From Heligmosomoides polygyrus polygyrus (lineage: Eukaryota; Nematoda; Chromadorea; Rhabditida; Heligmosomidae): a stretch of 64,000 nt of DNA. The notes beneath the pieces are model-generated. The model saw only the letters and a list, made by a program, of their open reading frames with translations. It ran no database searches and was not told where the DNA came from. This document shows, one piece after another, positions 12,101 to 22,661 of this stretch. The stretch spans positions 23,671,407-23,735,406 of the forward strand of contig OX377205.1 of NCBI GenBank assembly GCA_947396885.1, written 5' to 3'. The translations under genes and the position numbers were made by a program. Every line of letters begins with the position of its first letter. Position 1 is the first letter of the stretch.

Positions 12101-14588
12101 GCTTCAGCTAGCCTGGCACTTTTGGAATTAAAGTGCACTTTTCCAAAGTGAAATGACCTTACAAGAAAACCTATAGGCCCTCCAAAATCGTTAGAATAAT
12201 TTATTTTATCGAAAAATTGGCATAACATTCTTTGAATTTTTTAGTTCAGCTATCTGAATCAGTGATATTAAATAATTGAATAAATTTTTATTTCTTGAGA
12301 AAAATAATGACTTAAATTTTGCTTCAAACCATCCTCCTTCTTGCTTTTCAAAACAAGCTTTGAACCGTCATTTTTCTAAAAGAATAAGAAATTCTAACAT
12401 TTTGAACAGTGGATTCACTTATTGGGCAAGTGAATTGAAATTTCTAGAAATCGTACTAGAATTTTTCCTGACCGAAAAATTATTTTGACCTTTTTGGAGA
12501 GTCTCTTTCGAAAAGTACATTACTTGTAGGAAAAACATTTCAATTGGGAAGAGTTTGCTTTGTTTTCAGCAGTGTTTGGCTAGCCTTAAAGAGCGTTCCA
12601 TCTGACTGAAAAAGTGTCCGGTTTGATTCAAAAGTTGTCCAGTTCAACGTGAAACTGGTATATACAAGCTTTATACGGACAGTTCTACTGTGTCACTCCG
12701 AGTAGAGGATGGCTCGAACTGATAAACCCTGACAAATTGGGTATACATCCGTTCGACATCGTTCCTAGAAGTTGAAGTCTGACTTTGACTTCGCCACGCA
12801 TTCCAGTTCCATTCTGATTCGTAAGCGGTACTAGAGACTGGTCAGTGTGTACTTGGTAGCCTCACTTCTTGAGTGATTAAAAACCAGTGCGTTTCTTAAG
12901 TCCATTGCAAGTAGGATGTGTGGCGTATCCCGGAGGATCGCATCTAACCACGATGTTTTCCTATCTGCTAGAGCATCACGCACTGCTTCGTTAATGACTA
13001 TCTGAAACAGAATTCTACGCTATTTTGGTTATCTTACATCTGGCCAACTTTTCGATTTGGCTATTTTGGCTATATTTTTTTTTACAGTAGCCACTTTGGC
13101 AACGACTATGTTTTTTGCCAAGATTTAAAGGCTCTAGAGCTTATTAATCTGTGGTTAATGTTACCTTCAATCTTCGTGGCAAACTTAGGATCTAAAAGGC
13201 GGTTTATACTTTAAAATGTTTCGAACAGTGACAAATTCTTTCAGGTTGTGGCTCAGAGTGTGGTGGCGATGTTTGAGTACCATAAATGGACTCGCCACGT
13301 GTTCCTTTTCCATCACGTCAAAGGCTCAGCAATGGCCGTCGGCGAGTGCTTTCTGCTGATGGCCAGCATTCAAGTCAAAGTTAAACAGGTAACGTTCTTC
13401 AACTCAATTCAATATGCCTGGAGTGAAAGCCCTAGCTCTCCGTGTTACTGCTGGGAGGGAAATTTGCAGAAGTTTCGAGCCAGGTGTTGAGAGCTTTTTG
13501 AACATCGACACGCTTCCCCAATAGACGATTTGGTTTTTCAAAAAACGACTCGTTCGTAGTGTTAGTGATAAAGACGTGGGTCAGATGTAAAGATCTTCGT
13601 TAACAATCAGGGTCTTGGGGAGTCTATGTATGTCATCTAGGGGGCTGGTAAATGTGTTTCGCAATATAACTTTATATGTACTAATCATATTTAGGCCAAC
13701 AGTTGTATCATCTTTGAAAAATTAGGAATGGTTTGTTCTCGATGAATCGATAATATGGATCGATACTGAACATTTCAACGCCACGGGTTTTTTGTTTTAT
13801 TTGCAACCCATCCAGCGGCCATCATTTCGTCTCGCTTCCTATGCAAGCGGACCACCCTGTGCAAAAAATCGATTTATTATTGTAAATTCTCTTGAGCAGT
13901 CATTAATTTTGCGCAGACGAATGGCTAGCCAGCCAGAGGGCGCGGCCTAACTCTTTCATATATAGTAGCATCTCTATCTTACTGGCTGCTCTGTTTATTA
14001 GGAGCTACAGACATCTTGCCGTCCTTTGGTAAAAAAGGGAGTCTTCAAATCAAATTTATCGCCCATCTTTTCAGTGGTTTCTTCCGCGCTTCTTTTTTAC
14101 CCTCTTTCTGAAGTGTGTTTTTCTTCAGCATTGCTCACGGGGAGTTCTTTTTATCAGAGAGAAAAATGAGGGGATAGGGTCTTTCTCAGCTGCGCTTTGC
14201 TTTATCTGACGTCTTTAGTCAATAATTTTGCTTAACTGATTAGCATTGAAAATCTACCTTTTAATGAAAGCTCTCATCAGGTTAGCAGGGGAAATAGGAA
14301 TTGCGGCTTTCTTTCTCGTCTTAGATTTCTACAACGAGATTCCTACACATTTGCAAATCTCCCAAAAGTTTTTTGAAATGGACGTTTTTCGGATATTAAA
14401 GAACTAACAAGGTTTTAGTACTAAAAAGCATTTGAAATATGTGTGTGTGAAGGTTAGAAGGAGACCTAGTTGTTGGCTGTTGCAGCTAATCAACATGGAG
14501 CATAATTTCTTCACCTTCAACCAGAACGAAAAGGTGAATCGTAACCAATTCAAGAACTACCTGATGCAGTCGAGTTTTCTAGGAAAAG
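6036..14588 (+). CDS. gcy-28: Receptor guanylate cyclase, ligand-binding module A (7 exons)
   Basis: Seven exons with in-phase junctions: 6036-6131, 6214-6263, 6514-6607, 11456-11548, 11638-11730, 13245-13388 and 14486-14588. Joined, they encode about 224 residues of a receptor-type guanylate cyclase extracellular domain (ANF_receptor fold, natriuretic-peptide-receptor type). Landmarks in order are HIIVPLPLEDD, GLTILKVRPVIDLALDD, VTYRDSRLSD, LDCIIGYAFVYALAPVARM, GIPVITPIG, LTRISGPYK, EYHKWTRHVFLFHH and GECFLLMASI. In such receptors the domain binds ligand outside the cell and controls an intracellular cyclase making cGMP. The last exon ends in phase 1. The signal peptide lies upstream (unseen), and no transmembrane, kinase-like or cyclase exons follow before module B at 56444. 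I infer the exons splice to shared 3' exons downstream. The gcy-28 symbol follows from the natriuretic-receptor type; a paralogous gcy gene is possible. The 4.8-kb third intron carries a mariner and a fold-back element. Confidence 0.8.
6214..6263 (+). CDS. gcy-28: Module A exon 2
   Basis: 50 nt after AATTTCAG, ending CCA|GTGAGT in phase 2. Encodes VRPVIDLALDDAYRKF, which aligns with ARPVIDIAVEDV in module B. Confidence 0.78.
6514..6607 (+). CDS. gcy-28: Module A exon 3
   Basis: 94 nt. The acceptor is the weaker TTGTTAAG, the donor is AAG|GTAAGC. Completes the Gln split from exon 2 and encodes YVPPDSMAVTYRDSRLSD...AIQQLVK, including the YRDS motif typical of natriuretic-type receptors. Confidence 0.75.
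6608..7578. other. Intron 3 of module A, left part
   Basis: AT-rich intronic sequence directly after the exon 3 donor. ORFs on the minus strand (6530-7164) are low-complexity Lys/Thr-rich readings of the AT-rich DNA and are not supported as genes. Confidence 0.5.
7579..7696 (-). mobile_element. tRNA-derived SINE, tail fragment
   Basis: GGATAAAGAACGG, then a CGCGCCACGCATTCTAC block, a partial repeat of CATTCTACTTCCATG, and GCGTGGAGGCAATTTGGATACG match the tail half of the SINE in reverse orientation. The mariner element begins directly to its right, at 7698, and appears to have cut this copy short. Confidence 0.65.
7850..8590 (+). pseudogene. Mariner transposase pseudogene
   Basis: The frame at 7850-8201 encodes the N-terminal paired helix-turn-helix region: LLYEFQLGHTSAEAHRNL, a CDNWMNRFKFGDFSL block, QPRSGR, and a second HTH with SSQPTVVCKLRELGF. 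A stop at 8199-8201 falls at the usual W..PHYL junction. The same frame continues with PHYLLPDQYATR and FITGDEKRVLYV, which holds the first catalytic Asp of the DD34D triad; the Trp usual after TGDEK is Arg. After 8424 a different frame gives LNAFWDFRGVGYWELLP, then stops. The stops and frame shifts make it inactive. Hookworm mariners are known (bandit in Ancylostoma caninum); I cannot say whether this is the same lineage. Confidence 0.85.
8612..8725 (+). mobile_element. tRNA-like repeat, family B (SINE-like)
   Basis: GCGCCAG at the left pairs perfectly with CTGGCGC at the right as a 7-bp acceptor stem. GCGGGTTCGAGTCCCGC is an ideal T arm with a consensus B box, and GTAGAGCAC resembles a D arm. 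The anticodon stem does not form, so it is not a working tRNA. The downstream AGAAGTTTTGATCGCAAC recurs at 23749-23868, marking a dispersed repeat family. It is located inside the mariner. Confidence 0.6.
9050..9875. other. Intron sequence; possible left end of a larger MITE
   Basis: CCATTTTCAGGTCGAATTCAAC near 9050-9100 loosely mirrors TCGTCGTGAAAATGG near 11105-11120. This suggests a roughly 2-kb element into which the 9876-11065 fold-back inserted. Otherwise AT-rich intronic DNA with a duplicated AGAGGTGATTCTATAAAA at about 9770-9800. Confidence 0.3.
9876..11065. mobile_element. 1.2-kb fold-back element with tRNA-like arms
   Basis: The left arm 9876-10250 begins ACCAGGATACTATCTCAACG and the right arm 10701-11065 ends with its reverse complement. 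The arms are about 370 bp, mostly complementary with scattered mismatches. Each arm contains a tRNA-like stretch with an A-box-like GGCGTAGTGGGG and a B-box-like GGGTTTGGATCCC, plus a conserved TTTGCACTTTTGCAAAATCC block. ORFs of about 100 aa on opposite strands are the same sequence read in each arm, not genes. A second inverted repeat sits in the loop. The element lies in module A intron 3. Confidence 0.75.
10440..10620. mobile_element. Inner inverted repeat nested in the fold-back
   Basis: GGGGGGTTATTTGGGGTGCT at 10440 onward is exactly complementary to AGCACCCCAAATAACCCCCC ending at 10620, and the match continues through GATCACGAATCTGA. The 34-bp arms surround about 110 bp. It may be a separate MITE inserted in the loop, or part of the same structure. 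Confidence 0.65.
11456..11548 (+). CDS. gcy-28: Module A exon 4
   Basis: 31 codons after TTTTCAG, ending AAT|GTGAGT, phase 0 both ends. Encodes NRLDCIIGYAFVYALAPVAR followed by MCPYWQDD. The Cys-Ile-Ile-Gly and YALAPVAR motifs are hallmark natriuretic-peptide-receptor sequence. Confidence 0.85.
11638..11730 (+). CDS. gcy-28: Module A exon 5
   Basis: 31 codons after TTTTCAG, ending AAG|GTGCGT, phase 0. Encodes GIPVITPIGLTMNLDNK followed by LEYQTLTRISGPYK, matching GVPVLTTAGMP...FLTRMQGSYR in module B. Confidence 0.85.
12056..12658. mobile_element. 603-bp MITE with 7-bp target duplication
   Basis: The left end TATTTTCACGACGAATTGGA and the right end TCCAGTTCAACGTGAAACTG are imperfect inverted repeats extending about 55 bp through a GGACACT..TTCAG block. 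It is flanked by TATATAC at 12049-12055 and 12659-12665. The interior is AT-rich with no coding sequence. Located in module A intron 5. Confidence 0.62.
12666..13244. other. Intron 5 of module A, right part
   Basis: AT-rich intronic sequence with no recognised element, ending in the acceptor TTCTTTCAG of exon 6. Confidence 0.5.
13245..13388 (+). CDS. gcy-28: Module A exon 6
   Basis: 48 codons after TTCTTTCAG, ending CAG|GTAACG, phase 0. Encodes VVAQSVVAMFEYHKWTRHVF and LFHHVKGSAMAVGECFLLMA, the second-lobe strand and helix of the receptor. The Cys aligns with SSHCYFSLYA in module B. Confidence 0.83.
13389..14485. other. Intron 6 of module A
   Basis: Roughly 1.1 kb with no recognised repeat or ORF, ending in the acceptor GCTGTTGCAG. 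Confidence 0.5.
14486..14588 (+). CDS. gcy-28: Module A exon 7 (last recognisable)
   Basis: 103 nt after TGTTGCAG, ending AAAAG|GTGCGT in phase 1. Encodes LINMEHNFFTFNQNEKVN, then a helix ending NYLMQSSFLGK. The module B exon stops at the equivalent position (helix ending EVSMETN) and in the same phase. Confidence 0.75.
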
Positions 14589-15337
14589 GTGCGTTCTTTC
14601 TGTTGCCTATTTTTTGCAGCGGTCCAGCACAGTGGCATGAGGCGGTGCTGTAGGTGATGTAGTTTCAATACACAACGGATTCGTGCTCAAGCCTATGACG
14701 GTTTGTGTGTAACTAACAAATTGCAAAAGAACTGATGACAAAAGTGACTTTGGGCCAGTGTACTGGAACAACCCATAAGTTGCACTTCTTTAGGGGATAG
14801 CAGAATGCCTGTGAAGAGAATGAAGAGGTCGTGGGAACAACTAGTCATTCTCGGCTCCCCATTGAGGCAAGCGATCCATCTAGCATATCAGAGTCAACGA
14901 ATAGCTTTAGAAAATCTGCTGGCTAAAAGTCGTGGCCTTAATAGTCTTCAAGGGGCGTACTTATTCTCAGTCCTCCAAAGGGCCTTCGCAAAGTGGAATC
15001 CCATCATTCTTTTGGGTTATTTATTACAACCTCTAGCATTTATCCCTTTTTTCTAGATCAATACAGAAGGACGTCTCCCCTGAGTTTCCAAACCCAGCAG
15101 AACCCGTTCATTTTAGTCAATTCTTCGGAGACCGTGATCCCCACCAAAAGCTCTTTGGGCTCTTCCTGGCGGGTACATAATCATTGCTCTTGGTGTTTGT
15201 TACGCGAGGAATCCTTCAGGGCAAAACGAATACAAGAGGATTGGTAGATGAGTGGCAAATGCGGTGAACTACGGAAGGATCTTCTTCCAAGAGTACTTAT
15301 TGAGTAAGGCTACTTATTTCACTCGCCGTACCACAGA
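14589..15337. other. Downstream intron, no feature
   Basis: Follows the phase-1 donor of exon 7. The ORF at 14805-15056 is compositionally plausible but has no recognisable domain and no proper splice context. Confidence 0.4.
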
Positions 15338-15616
15338 GGGGCGCGTGTAGCACAGTCGGATGAGGTGCCGGCTGTCGTGTGCACCCGACAGCAGGTTCTT
15401 GATTCGAAATTCCCGCACAGGCCAACCAAGCCTTCCACACCTCCACGGTCGGTGATCTGGTACCAGACTTCCCTGGGAAGGGCAAAGCACTGACTTATTC
15501 ATTGGCTGGTCACTGCAAGTCATTGCATGGCCAGATACGCATTCTAATCACCTATCCCGTAGAGGTGGACTACGTGGCGCATCCCAAAATGGATTGAATG
15601 ACGCCGTCTTTTATCC
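15338..15616 (+). mobile_element. tRNA-derived SINE, full length
   Basis: Head GGGCGCGTGTAGCACAGTCG (A box), a B box variant TTGATTCGAAATT, body with GGTCGGTGATCTGGTACCAG, and tail ending GACGCCGTCTTTTATCC. Moderately diverged. Confidence 0.85.
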
Positions 15617-18232
15617 ATGGATAGATCAGACGACTACAGTTAAGTCTTGTCGTCTCGACATCTGTCCGTGGCTAAAAGAGTGAAGCCGCAAAGTACAGCC
15701 CGTACTCTGCACAGTAACAGCCCACGTCTGGCGTTGCGGTAGCGTGGGAAGAATGTAAAAGGGACTAGAGTGTCTTCTTTTAGCTGCAAGTATCTTCTCT
15801 GACCTCACGAATTTCACGATATCCCTTAATCAGTTGTATCCATGTATGCCTCCATAAGCCTTAACAGCGTCCAAAGCAAGCCCTTTTACTTGCATTTTTT
15901 CTCTTTCAAAGCTGTCTAGACCACCCTTACGACCCAACGCAGCCAGCTTCAGCTTTAAGGACGCTTCATTTTTAAAATTTGAACTGCCGCACTACAGCAC
16001 CGCTTCCTGCCACAGTGCCGTCAGCCTCCATTTTGATTATCTTGCTTTTCTTATATTTACGCTTTAGCATTCAGAAATTAAAGAAGATTCTGATTCAGTG
16101 CTAACACGACCTGTAGAATTTATGATTGTTGCGGTGTTCTTCAATGTTAAGCCGTCGGAAATCTTTTTCAACTATGTTCTTCTTGTGTTGTTATCTTTCA
16201 ATGTGAACTTGAAGGTTACCAGACCTTTTTTCTTTGGATCGCACGATGTTCTGGTGAGTTACGGGTACCAACGGCTTGGTTTTTGAGGCCACATTTTCAG
16301 GAACAACTTCATCCTTAATGTGCTGGAAGAAAACGAATTGTTCTTCACGACTGGCTATCTTTAAAATTCTTTTTAAAAAGTCGGATCTATACGTTTTTAA
16401 AAATAATTGAATTTTAAATCTGATTACCTAAAAATTTACTGCACACATTTAATCAAAAACGCTTAGCCTTATAAACAATAATTGTATTCTATTGGTAACT
16501 TTTATATTTTTAATGAAAATTTACATGCCTTACAGCAACTGGGATTCATTGTTTTTCTTTTTTTGTCTCCCGACGAACAGCTTGGATCTTGAAGTGATTT
16601 TAATCTTCTCTATTAAAACTCTGTTTCAGTCCTAGAGTAGATCAAACATGTGTTCTTATGCTTCCATTTTTTCATTCTTGAAATTTGCGGCTGTATTTTA
16701 ATGATCACAATAGATAGTAGTTTTTGATTCTGAATGAACATCTTCCGCAACACTATTGCGACCTACTCCAGTCTGCAGTTTACAGTGGTTTTGGGTTTTA
16801 CTTGTTTGTTATTTTTACAAAAAAATGAAAATCTAATTCAACACTTCAATGTCTCCGTCAATTAGTTCTCCTTCTTAAATTTTTTGTTCAAAATCTGTTT
16901 TGGTCTTATAGTTGTTTTATTGCCTTTTTTAGATGTGTGATTGTTGTCAAAAAGTACGTGTTTGTCTTCTATCAGTTTACAGAAGTCGTTCGAATATTAG
17001 AAAAATATAAATAGCCTATTCGTGCTCGGAACGCCCAGAATGTTCATTCTAAACCGGAAGTCGAAGCTGTGAATGCTTACATTAGGTGTCATGAAGGAAT
17101 GTGACTTTGGAGCGTACTCCCAACTTTAAGGCACTCAAAGCCTCAAGGGTCCTGCTGGTTCCAGTGCTGCTGGGCTTTCCAAAGCCTTTTCATTGATCTT
17201 GCATGGTTCCATTGGCCATACGAAGGAATGTCAGCAAAAGGATTGCTTCTGCAGAGGTTCGGAAGACGTCACTGCTAATCCCAAACCTGTCAACCTCTAA
17301 TGTTCGGAAGATTGTTTGAAAAATGGGGAGGAGCTGCAGCACTAGCTCCATTGTCATTCGAACTTACTCATGTACCAGTAGCTCTTATAGGTTACAGTAG
17401 TTCTTGTAGATAGGTCTCATTCCTAAAAACGAAATCCTAACGCTTCAGTACCCGGAATGTCGTCTGCAGCACTTTTCTATACGTGCTGGAAGCTTTTAGG
17501 CCATGTATTCGAAGGTCCCCTACTGATTTGCTATTTCGTCTTTATAAAACTCCGCTCCCCTGGGGCGCTCCATATCATCAGTCCGCGATGTGTTCGTGCT
17601 CGTCGGGGAAAAACTGTTTCGGACGATTTGTCTGCTGTCTGTGTTGGCTGTCAAGCCGCAATTCCACTCTAAATGACCACTTTTTCACCGCTGTGGCGTG
17701 GAGCACATCGCTTCTCGCTCCGAGACCTACTGTAGGCTCGAGCAGTGTGCACTTGTGCGTCGATGACAGATGAGCTGACGTCGGCCGGCGAACGATGTGG
17801 TCTCTTTAGTAGTAGCCGGAATACTCAAACTAATGTGGACATGAACAAACGGCTAGGTTACTGTCCGTGTTGGCCGCCTTAGTTAGCTGTAACACTAGTG
17901 CTGCTTCCGAAATCAACAGGTTGGTTTGAAGAGTCTTGACGACATGTGACAAAGTTAGCACTACAATCTAGTAGCCTAACTTAGATCGACCATCTACCCT
18001 TGCGCCAGAAACTACATTGACTATGCTATGAGCAGCCTCGGAGCGAGCACCAGCCCGCTAAGTACCGCTATATTAAATCACACCATCTGGTGTGTCTTAC
18101 AGTTTTTCCATCTTAAAATTGCATGCTGTCAGGAACCTACATGGATAAGTCTTTAGCAGATTTTTGTGCTCCTTAAGAGGCGCCACTGTCATTTTTGTTA
18201 TTATTGTTGTTTTTAGTAGCTCACTTTCGTTT
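15617..18232. other. 2.6 kb without recognised genes
   Basis: The part 16300-17000 is AT-rich with T-runs. The part 17100-18060 is more GC-balanced. ORFs of 60-95 aa (for example 17457-17773) match nothing I know. No inverted repeat with clear ends was found. Confidence 0.4.
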
Positions 18233-18531
18233 GGGCGCGTGTAGCGCAGTCGAAGGAGGCGCAAACTGTCGTTTGCACCCGATACCAGGTTCCTGGTTCG
18301 GATTTCCCGCCCAGGCCAACCAAGCCTTCCATCCCTCCGGGGTCGGTGAATTGGTATCAGACGTGTCTGGAAAGGATAAAGCGCTGACCTGTTCATCGGC
18401 TGGCCACCGCAAGTCATTGTATGGCCAAATACGCATTCATATCGCCTCCATTGACATCTCGTAGAAGTAGAATGCGCTGGCGCATCCCAAAAGGGATTGA
18501 GCAACGCCGTCCTTTATCCTTATCCTTTATC
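18233..18531 (+). mobile_element. tRNA-derived SINE, full length with 11-bp duplication
   Basis: Near-consensus copy: A box TAGCGCAGTCGA, B box GGTTCGGATTT, tail CCTTTATCCTTATCCTTTATC. Flanked by CACTTTCGTTT at 18222-18232 and 18532-18542, a clear target-site duplication that fixes both ends. Confidence 0.92.
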
Positions 18532-18610
18532 CACTTTCGTTTATTTTCTTTCTTAGCACAAGGTTGTCTTTCTTTTTTTCCGAATTCTGAGTGCATCTTC
18601 TTGACGTGTA

Positions 18611-18632
18611 AAATAAATAAATAAATAAATAA
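18611..18632. repeat. (AAAT)n microsatellite
   Basis: About five AAAT units, 80 bp downstream of a SINE copy. (TTTA)n tracts also adjoin SINEs at 47905 and 59298. Confidence 0.85.
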
Positions 18633-18805
18633 GGGAATGGTGATCCACCATGACCCGTGCACTCCGCCTCCCTTCAGCATCTTTAAACACGTGTCACTTC
18701 GAAAATCACAGACAAACTTTGACAAAAACCTCCAAAATTATAAAACATCGCAGCAGAGTTACTCAAAACTCACCCAACTAAGGGCGAGTGATTTCCTTTA
18801 AATGA

Positions 18806-19086
18806 TGAAGGGCGGCTTTACTCAATCCCTGTTGAAATACACCACGCATTCTGCTTCTGCGAATGTCGTAGAGTCGATTTGAATGCGTATTTGGCCATAC
18901 AATGACTTGCGGTGGCCAGCCGATATCCAAGTCAGGTGTTTTATCCTTTCCAGGCAAATCTTAATACCAATTCATTAACCCGGAGTGATGGAGGGCCTGG
19001 TTGGCCTAGGCGGGATCCCACCCAAGTACTCCAATTCGGGGTGCACACGACAGTCAGCGCCTTCTCCAACTGCGCTACGATGCACC
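18806..19086 (-). mobile_element. tRNA-derived SINE, diverged full copy
   Basis: Runs from tail (GGGCGGCTTTACTCAATCC) through the CCATACAATGACTTGCGGTG core to the head CAACTGCGCTACGATGC. Reverse orientation, with several small indels. Confidence 0.82.
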
Positions 19087-19238
19087 CTGGGCATTATTTA
19101 TGTTTTTAATAGTACGGCATAATCTATTGGTTTAAGCTTAAAGATTTTGTCGAATTCAAGGTTGTGACTAACAAAAGTTGACGGCGGATGTAACTAGTCA
19201 ATCTCGCTGTGGAATACGCCACTCTATGTAATATCGTA

Positions 19239-19373
19239 GAGTCATTGTGGCTTCGAGTGCTTCAGCCAGCCAAGATACCACAGTTTTATTCGGCTGAATT
19301 TTTTTTCGTTTTTTAACGTTGGCCGAATAAAACTGTCCATCTTGGCTAGCTGAAACAGTCGAAGCCACAACGA
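19239..19373. repeat. 135-bp hairpin (imperfect palindrome)
   Basis: The left arm GTCATTGTGGCTTCGAGTGC and ...CAGTTTTATTCGGC pair with the right arm GCCGAATAAAACTGTCC... and GTCGAAGCCACAACGAC. The arms are about 56 bp with a T-rich loop. It lies within a region resembling SINE tail remnants and could be a MITE or an inverted duplication. Confidence 0.65.
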
Positions 19374-19450
19374 CATACAATGCCGAGATTTATGGAAAGC
19401 CGAGCATGGAGTATTTTATCGTAGAGACAATTCAGCAATCCTACGGGGTA

Positions 19451-19544
19451 GAAGGCTTAGCCGGCCTGAGCAGGGCTCGAAACTGTGAGTCGATTAGGCA
19501 GGCGCACGAGAGAGACGACGCCTTCTCCGACTGCGCTACACGCG
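19451..19544 (-). mobile_element. tRNA-derived SINE, head fragment
   Basis: GAAGGCTTAGCCGGCCTGAG then GACGCCTTCTCCGACTGCGC and TACACGCG correspond to the SINE head in reverse. The tail half is absent. Confidence 0.6.
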
Positions 19545-19686
19545 TTTTTTTATTCTTTACCCTTCTAAATAGGAAGAATGTTCGCACAACATCATGTAAC
19601 AGTTGAAGACGCAGGAATAACGCTTTTCCGAGCCCTTATGCAGTGGTTATCTAGTCTGTTTCCGATTCCTGCAGCAGCATATTTCC

Positions 19687-20000
19687 GAGCTATTCATTTA
19701 TCCACGTGATGGCCCATTCGAAAAGCCCCTCGAACAAATCGTTCAGAGCGTTTCTATTGACACCGATCGTGTTGTAAAGCTTCGTAGCGGAACTTCGGGC
19801 GCCTCGGCACAGCGATGTTTTCCGCAGTTGCTCTTGTCGACTGCAGTCGTTGTCGTCGGAATGTTCTGCTGCAAAATTCTGCTGCTGCTGTCGCTTGCAC
19901 ACGAGAGCGGGGCTGTTCTGCACCTGCTGCACTTGCAGAGTGTCTTCCCTCAACTGCTGCTTCATCATCGAGGCGATGGAGCTGAAATATGCATCAGGCA
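19687..20000 (-). other. Unrecognised ORF, possible exon
   Basis: A minus-strand frame of about 100 aa runs from a possible acceptor (TATTTCAG) to a TAG stop. It is Gln-rich (KRQQQQNFAAEHSDDNDC) and ends in an amphipathic stretch, NALNDLFEGLFEWAITWINE. It could be a terminal exon or chance. No family is recognised and no partner exon was found. Confidence 0.2.
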
Positions 20001-21478
20001 TCGGCGGATGCAAACTCTAGCAGTGCAAAGCAAATGTTTCGCAGAAATATCGAATTCATTGGGTAAACCAAGCTGAAGGACGATTCTGACGCATCGAAGA
20101 CTTCTTGCTGGTAGCGGTCTTCTTGCATCACGCATTAAGGAGGCTTGGATAGTCTGCACCCTCGGAGCGCTAGGAAATGGCAAAGAAAGGATTTTATAGG
20201 TCTATTGTCTTTGTAAACTAGTCTAATTTCGATGTTGTCGCCGTTGTCCTCCATGATCAGTGTCGACTTCCGACCCCACTAGGATAGATCCAGCCAAGTT
20301 TGTTATCAAAATGAAATCGTTGATCCGCTACCCTGTCCACAAAAGTGATTGGGGTAATTTGACAGCAAAGCTGTGAGTTTTATTGGCGATACTCCCCCTA
20401 GCTTGTTGCCAGGTCTATTTGAAGCTGTAGTAACAGCCCATTGTCGTCATGGCGCGACTCAAGAACTACGCCATAATGCAGCGGCCTTCATGACCCGCAG
20501 ACGTCCAATTGTGTGATTGTAGTTGTTGCTGTGGAGACAGACGGGTCGTTGGCGCTTTCTTTATGTGGTCGATCGAAGTCACTGGAGCACTTCCACGAAG
20601 AAGAAATCCATTAGGCTGAAGCTTCAGTGAACACTCACGAAGAAGCGCCTTCGAACCCTTCAGAATTGAGGTTTTAGGGTATGCTTTCGACTTCTTCAGC
20701 TAGCGTTGGTGCTTAAAAAGGAGATTATCTCTGCCTTTCCATAAGCACAGGACTAGTGAGGATCGTCTTTAGGCATTGTGAACGCGATTAAGTAATACCA
20801 CCTTTTCATGAATTCAGAAAAGCTAGCCAGTTTTCGCCTCATTAAAAGGCAAAGTTGGTTCACTCCTCACCACGCTTGGGCATAGTTTTTTAAGTTTTTT
20901 TTACACGCTTTTTATTGTTTGCTAGGACAAGGACCTACGTTGCCCTTTCGGCAGTCTACCAGCCACACACGTGAACTTTCTTCCAGTGAGACTGCGACAC
21001 ACAAGAGAGCACATGCTCATTCCTCTGAAAGACCGATAAATCTAGGTTTCCTTTTACACAATACAGAGGAAGAATCCATTCGGGAGCAGTTCAAGTCGTT
21101 GAAGAAGGTCTCTACAGCCTGAAGTGGCGTAAGATAGGAACATAGGATGGGAATACGTCTAATAGGTAACAGGATAACATTTCGCTGGAATCATCACACT
21201 GTCGTGCAGAAAAACCTCGACACAAATCTTTTAGGAAGTCCAAACCCAGTACTTTTTCAACTCTTCTCATAAATATTATAGGTTTACCTGGAAAAATAAG
21301 GGTTCTTCCAAAGAAACTCCAGTACCCAACAGTTTAAAGCGAATTGACAATTAGTACATCTTACAAACTGCTCCAATGCCTTGCAAACTGCATTGTAATA
21401 CAATCCTAACAAAGTTATTCACGTTGATGGGTTACAAACTGATATACGCACAATGTATAAAGAACAAGTGATAACGAC
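20001..21478. other. No feature recognised
   Basis: Mixed composition, no repeat with identifiable ends, no convincing ORF. Confidence 0.4.
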
Positions 21479-21726
21479 TGGCGTTATTCAATCCCCTTCT
21501 GAGATGCGACATCCACTCAAACGTTTTCTCGATGTCGTGGCAGCAAACTGAATGCGTGTCTGCCCAGCGCAATGTCTTCCTACAGTTAGTCGATGAAAAA
21601 GTCAGGGCTTTCTTTCTCAGATTAGTGTGTTACCAATTCACCGTTCCGGAAATCCGAACAAAGAACCGATCCTGGTATCGGCTGCAAATGACAGTCCGCG
21701 CCTCCTCCGACTGTACTTCCACGGGC
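21479..21726 (-). mobile_element. tRNA-derived SINE, strongly diverged
   Basis: Order is preserved: TTATTCAATCC tail, GAATGCGTGTCTG, TACCAATTCACCG, then the head CGCGCCTCCTCCGACTG. Many substitutions suggest an old copy. Confidence 0.7.
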
Positions 21727-22661
21727 CTTGGCCCAAGATACACTGTATCAATTTCACAGAGGATGAATGTTGCCTGTTATAGGTCTTTGTACTTTTTAAC
21801 CTAATTAACTATGAGCTATCGATCAAAATCAGTTCAGTGGAATAGGTATACCCTCATAAACATTTCACCAGCATTGGAGAGATGGGAAATCCCCATGCAA
21901 TGCGAAAATTTGGTACATGTCGCGAATGTGGGCAGCATTGGTAGGTGGGAGCGCACCAGCCAATAATGACCAGATCACAGACCGAACATGTGCCAGCCGA
22001 TCAGGGAACCCACTGTGAAATCGGAGAATGAGGTCACATTGAATGGAGTCCACTCAATGCGGTCTTATTTGATGAGGATTACCCATCTCCCAATGCTGTC
22101 CGTCTTCGCGACATATACCGAAGGATCTAATTTCTATTGGCATGCTAGTTGCTATGACAGATTTTTTGCTTATGCTCAGCCATATGCTGACGCCACGTCC
22201 TTCCTGACCCTCCTTCACTCTATCTGGCAACATCTGGAGAAAGATTATGGATGGCGTTTGCGGTTCGCTGGTATCAATTCATCTTATGAAGTCCCTTGAA
22301 AAGGCACCGCCAAAGTGTTTTCTACCACCTTAAGCACAATATGAATTGGGTGGAGGAAAACACTTGGTCGGCATTTCTTTTTTATCAAAGCAGACGCACA
22401 GTGTTATAGCTCGGTGAACTACATAATATCCATCACTTTCTGAAGCATAAGCCCAACAACCTTGCCGCTTTTTGATTGCCTTTGCCCACATTGCAATACA
22501 TGCATGGAATAGGCACCAAGGATTTAAGCGCTCTAGAAATGCCAACCCAATCCATTTTCTCGGATTTCCGCACCATATATTAAGCAAGTAAATGCCACAT
22601 GGTAGCATATAAGGTGACACCGTCCATAGTTACTGGTTTTATCCTTAATGTGTAGCGGCCA
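21727..22661. other. No gene recognised
   Basis: ORFs of 60-100 aa on both strands have no recognisable domains. Sequence just before 22662 may contain further degraded LINE sequence, but I could not read it. Confidence 0.35.
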
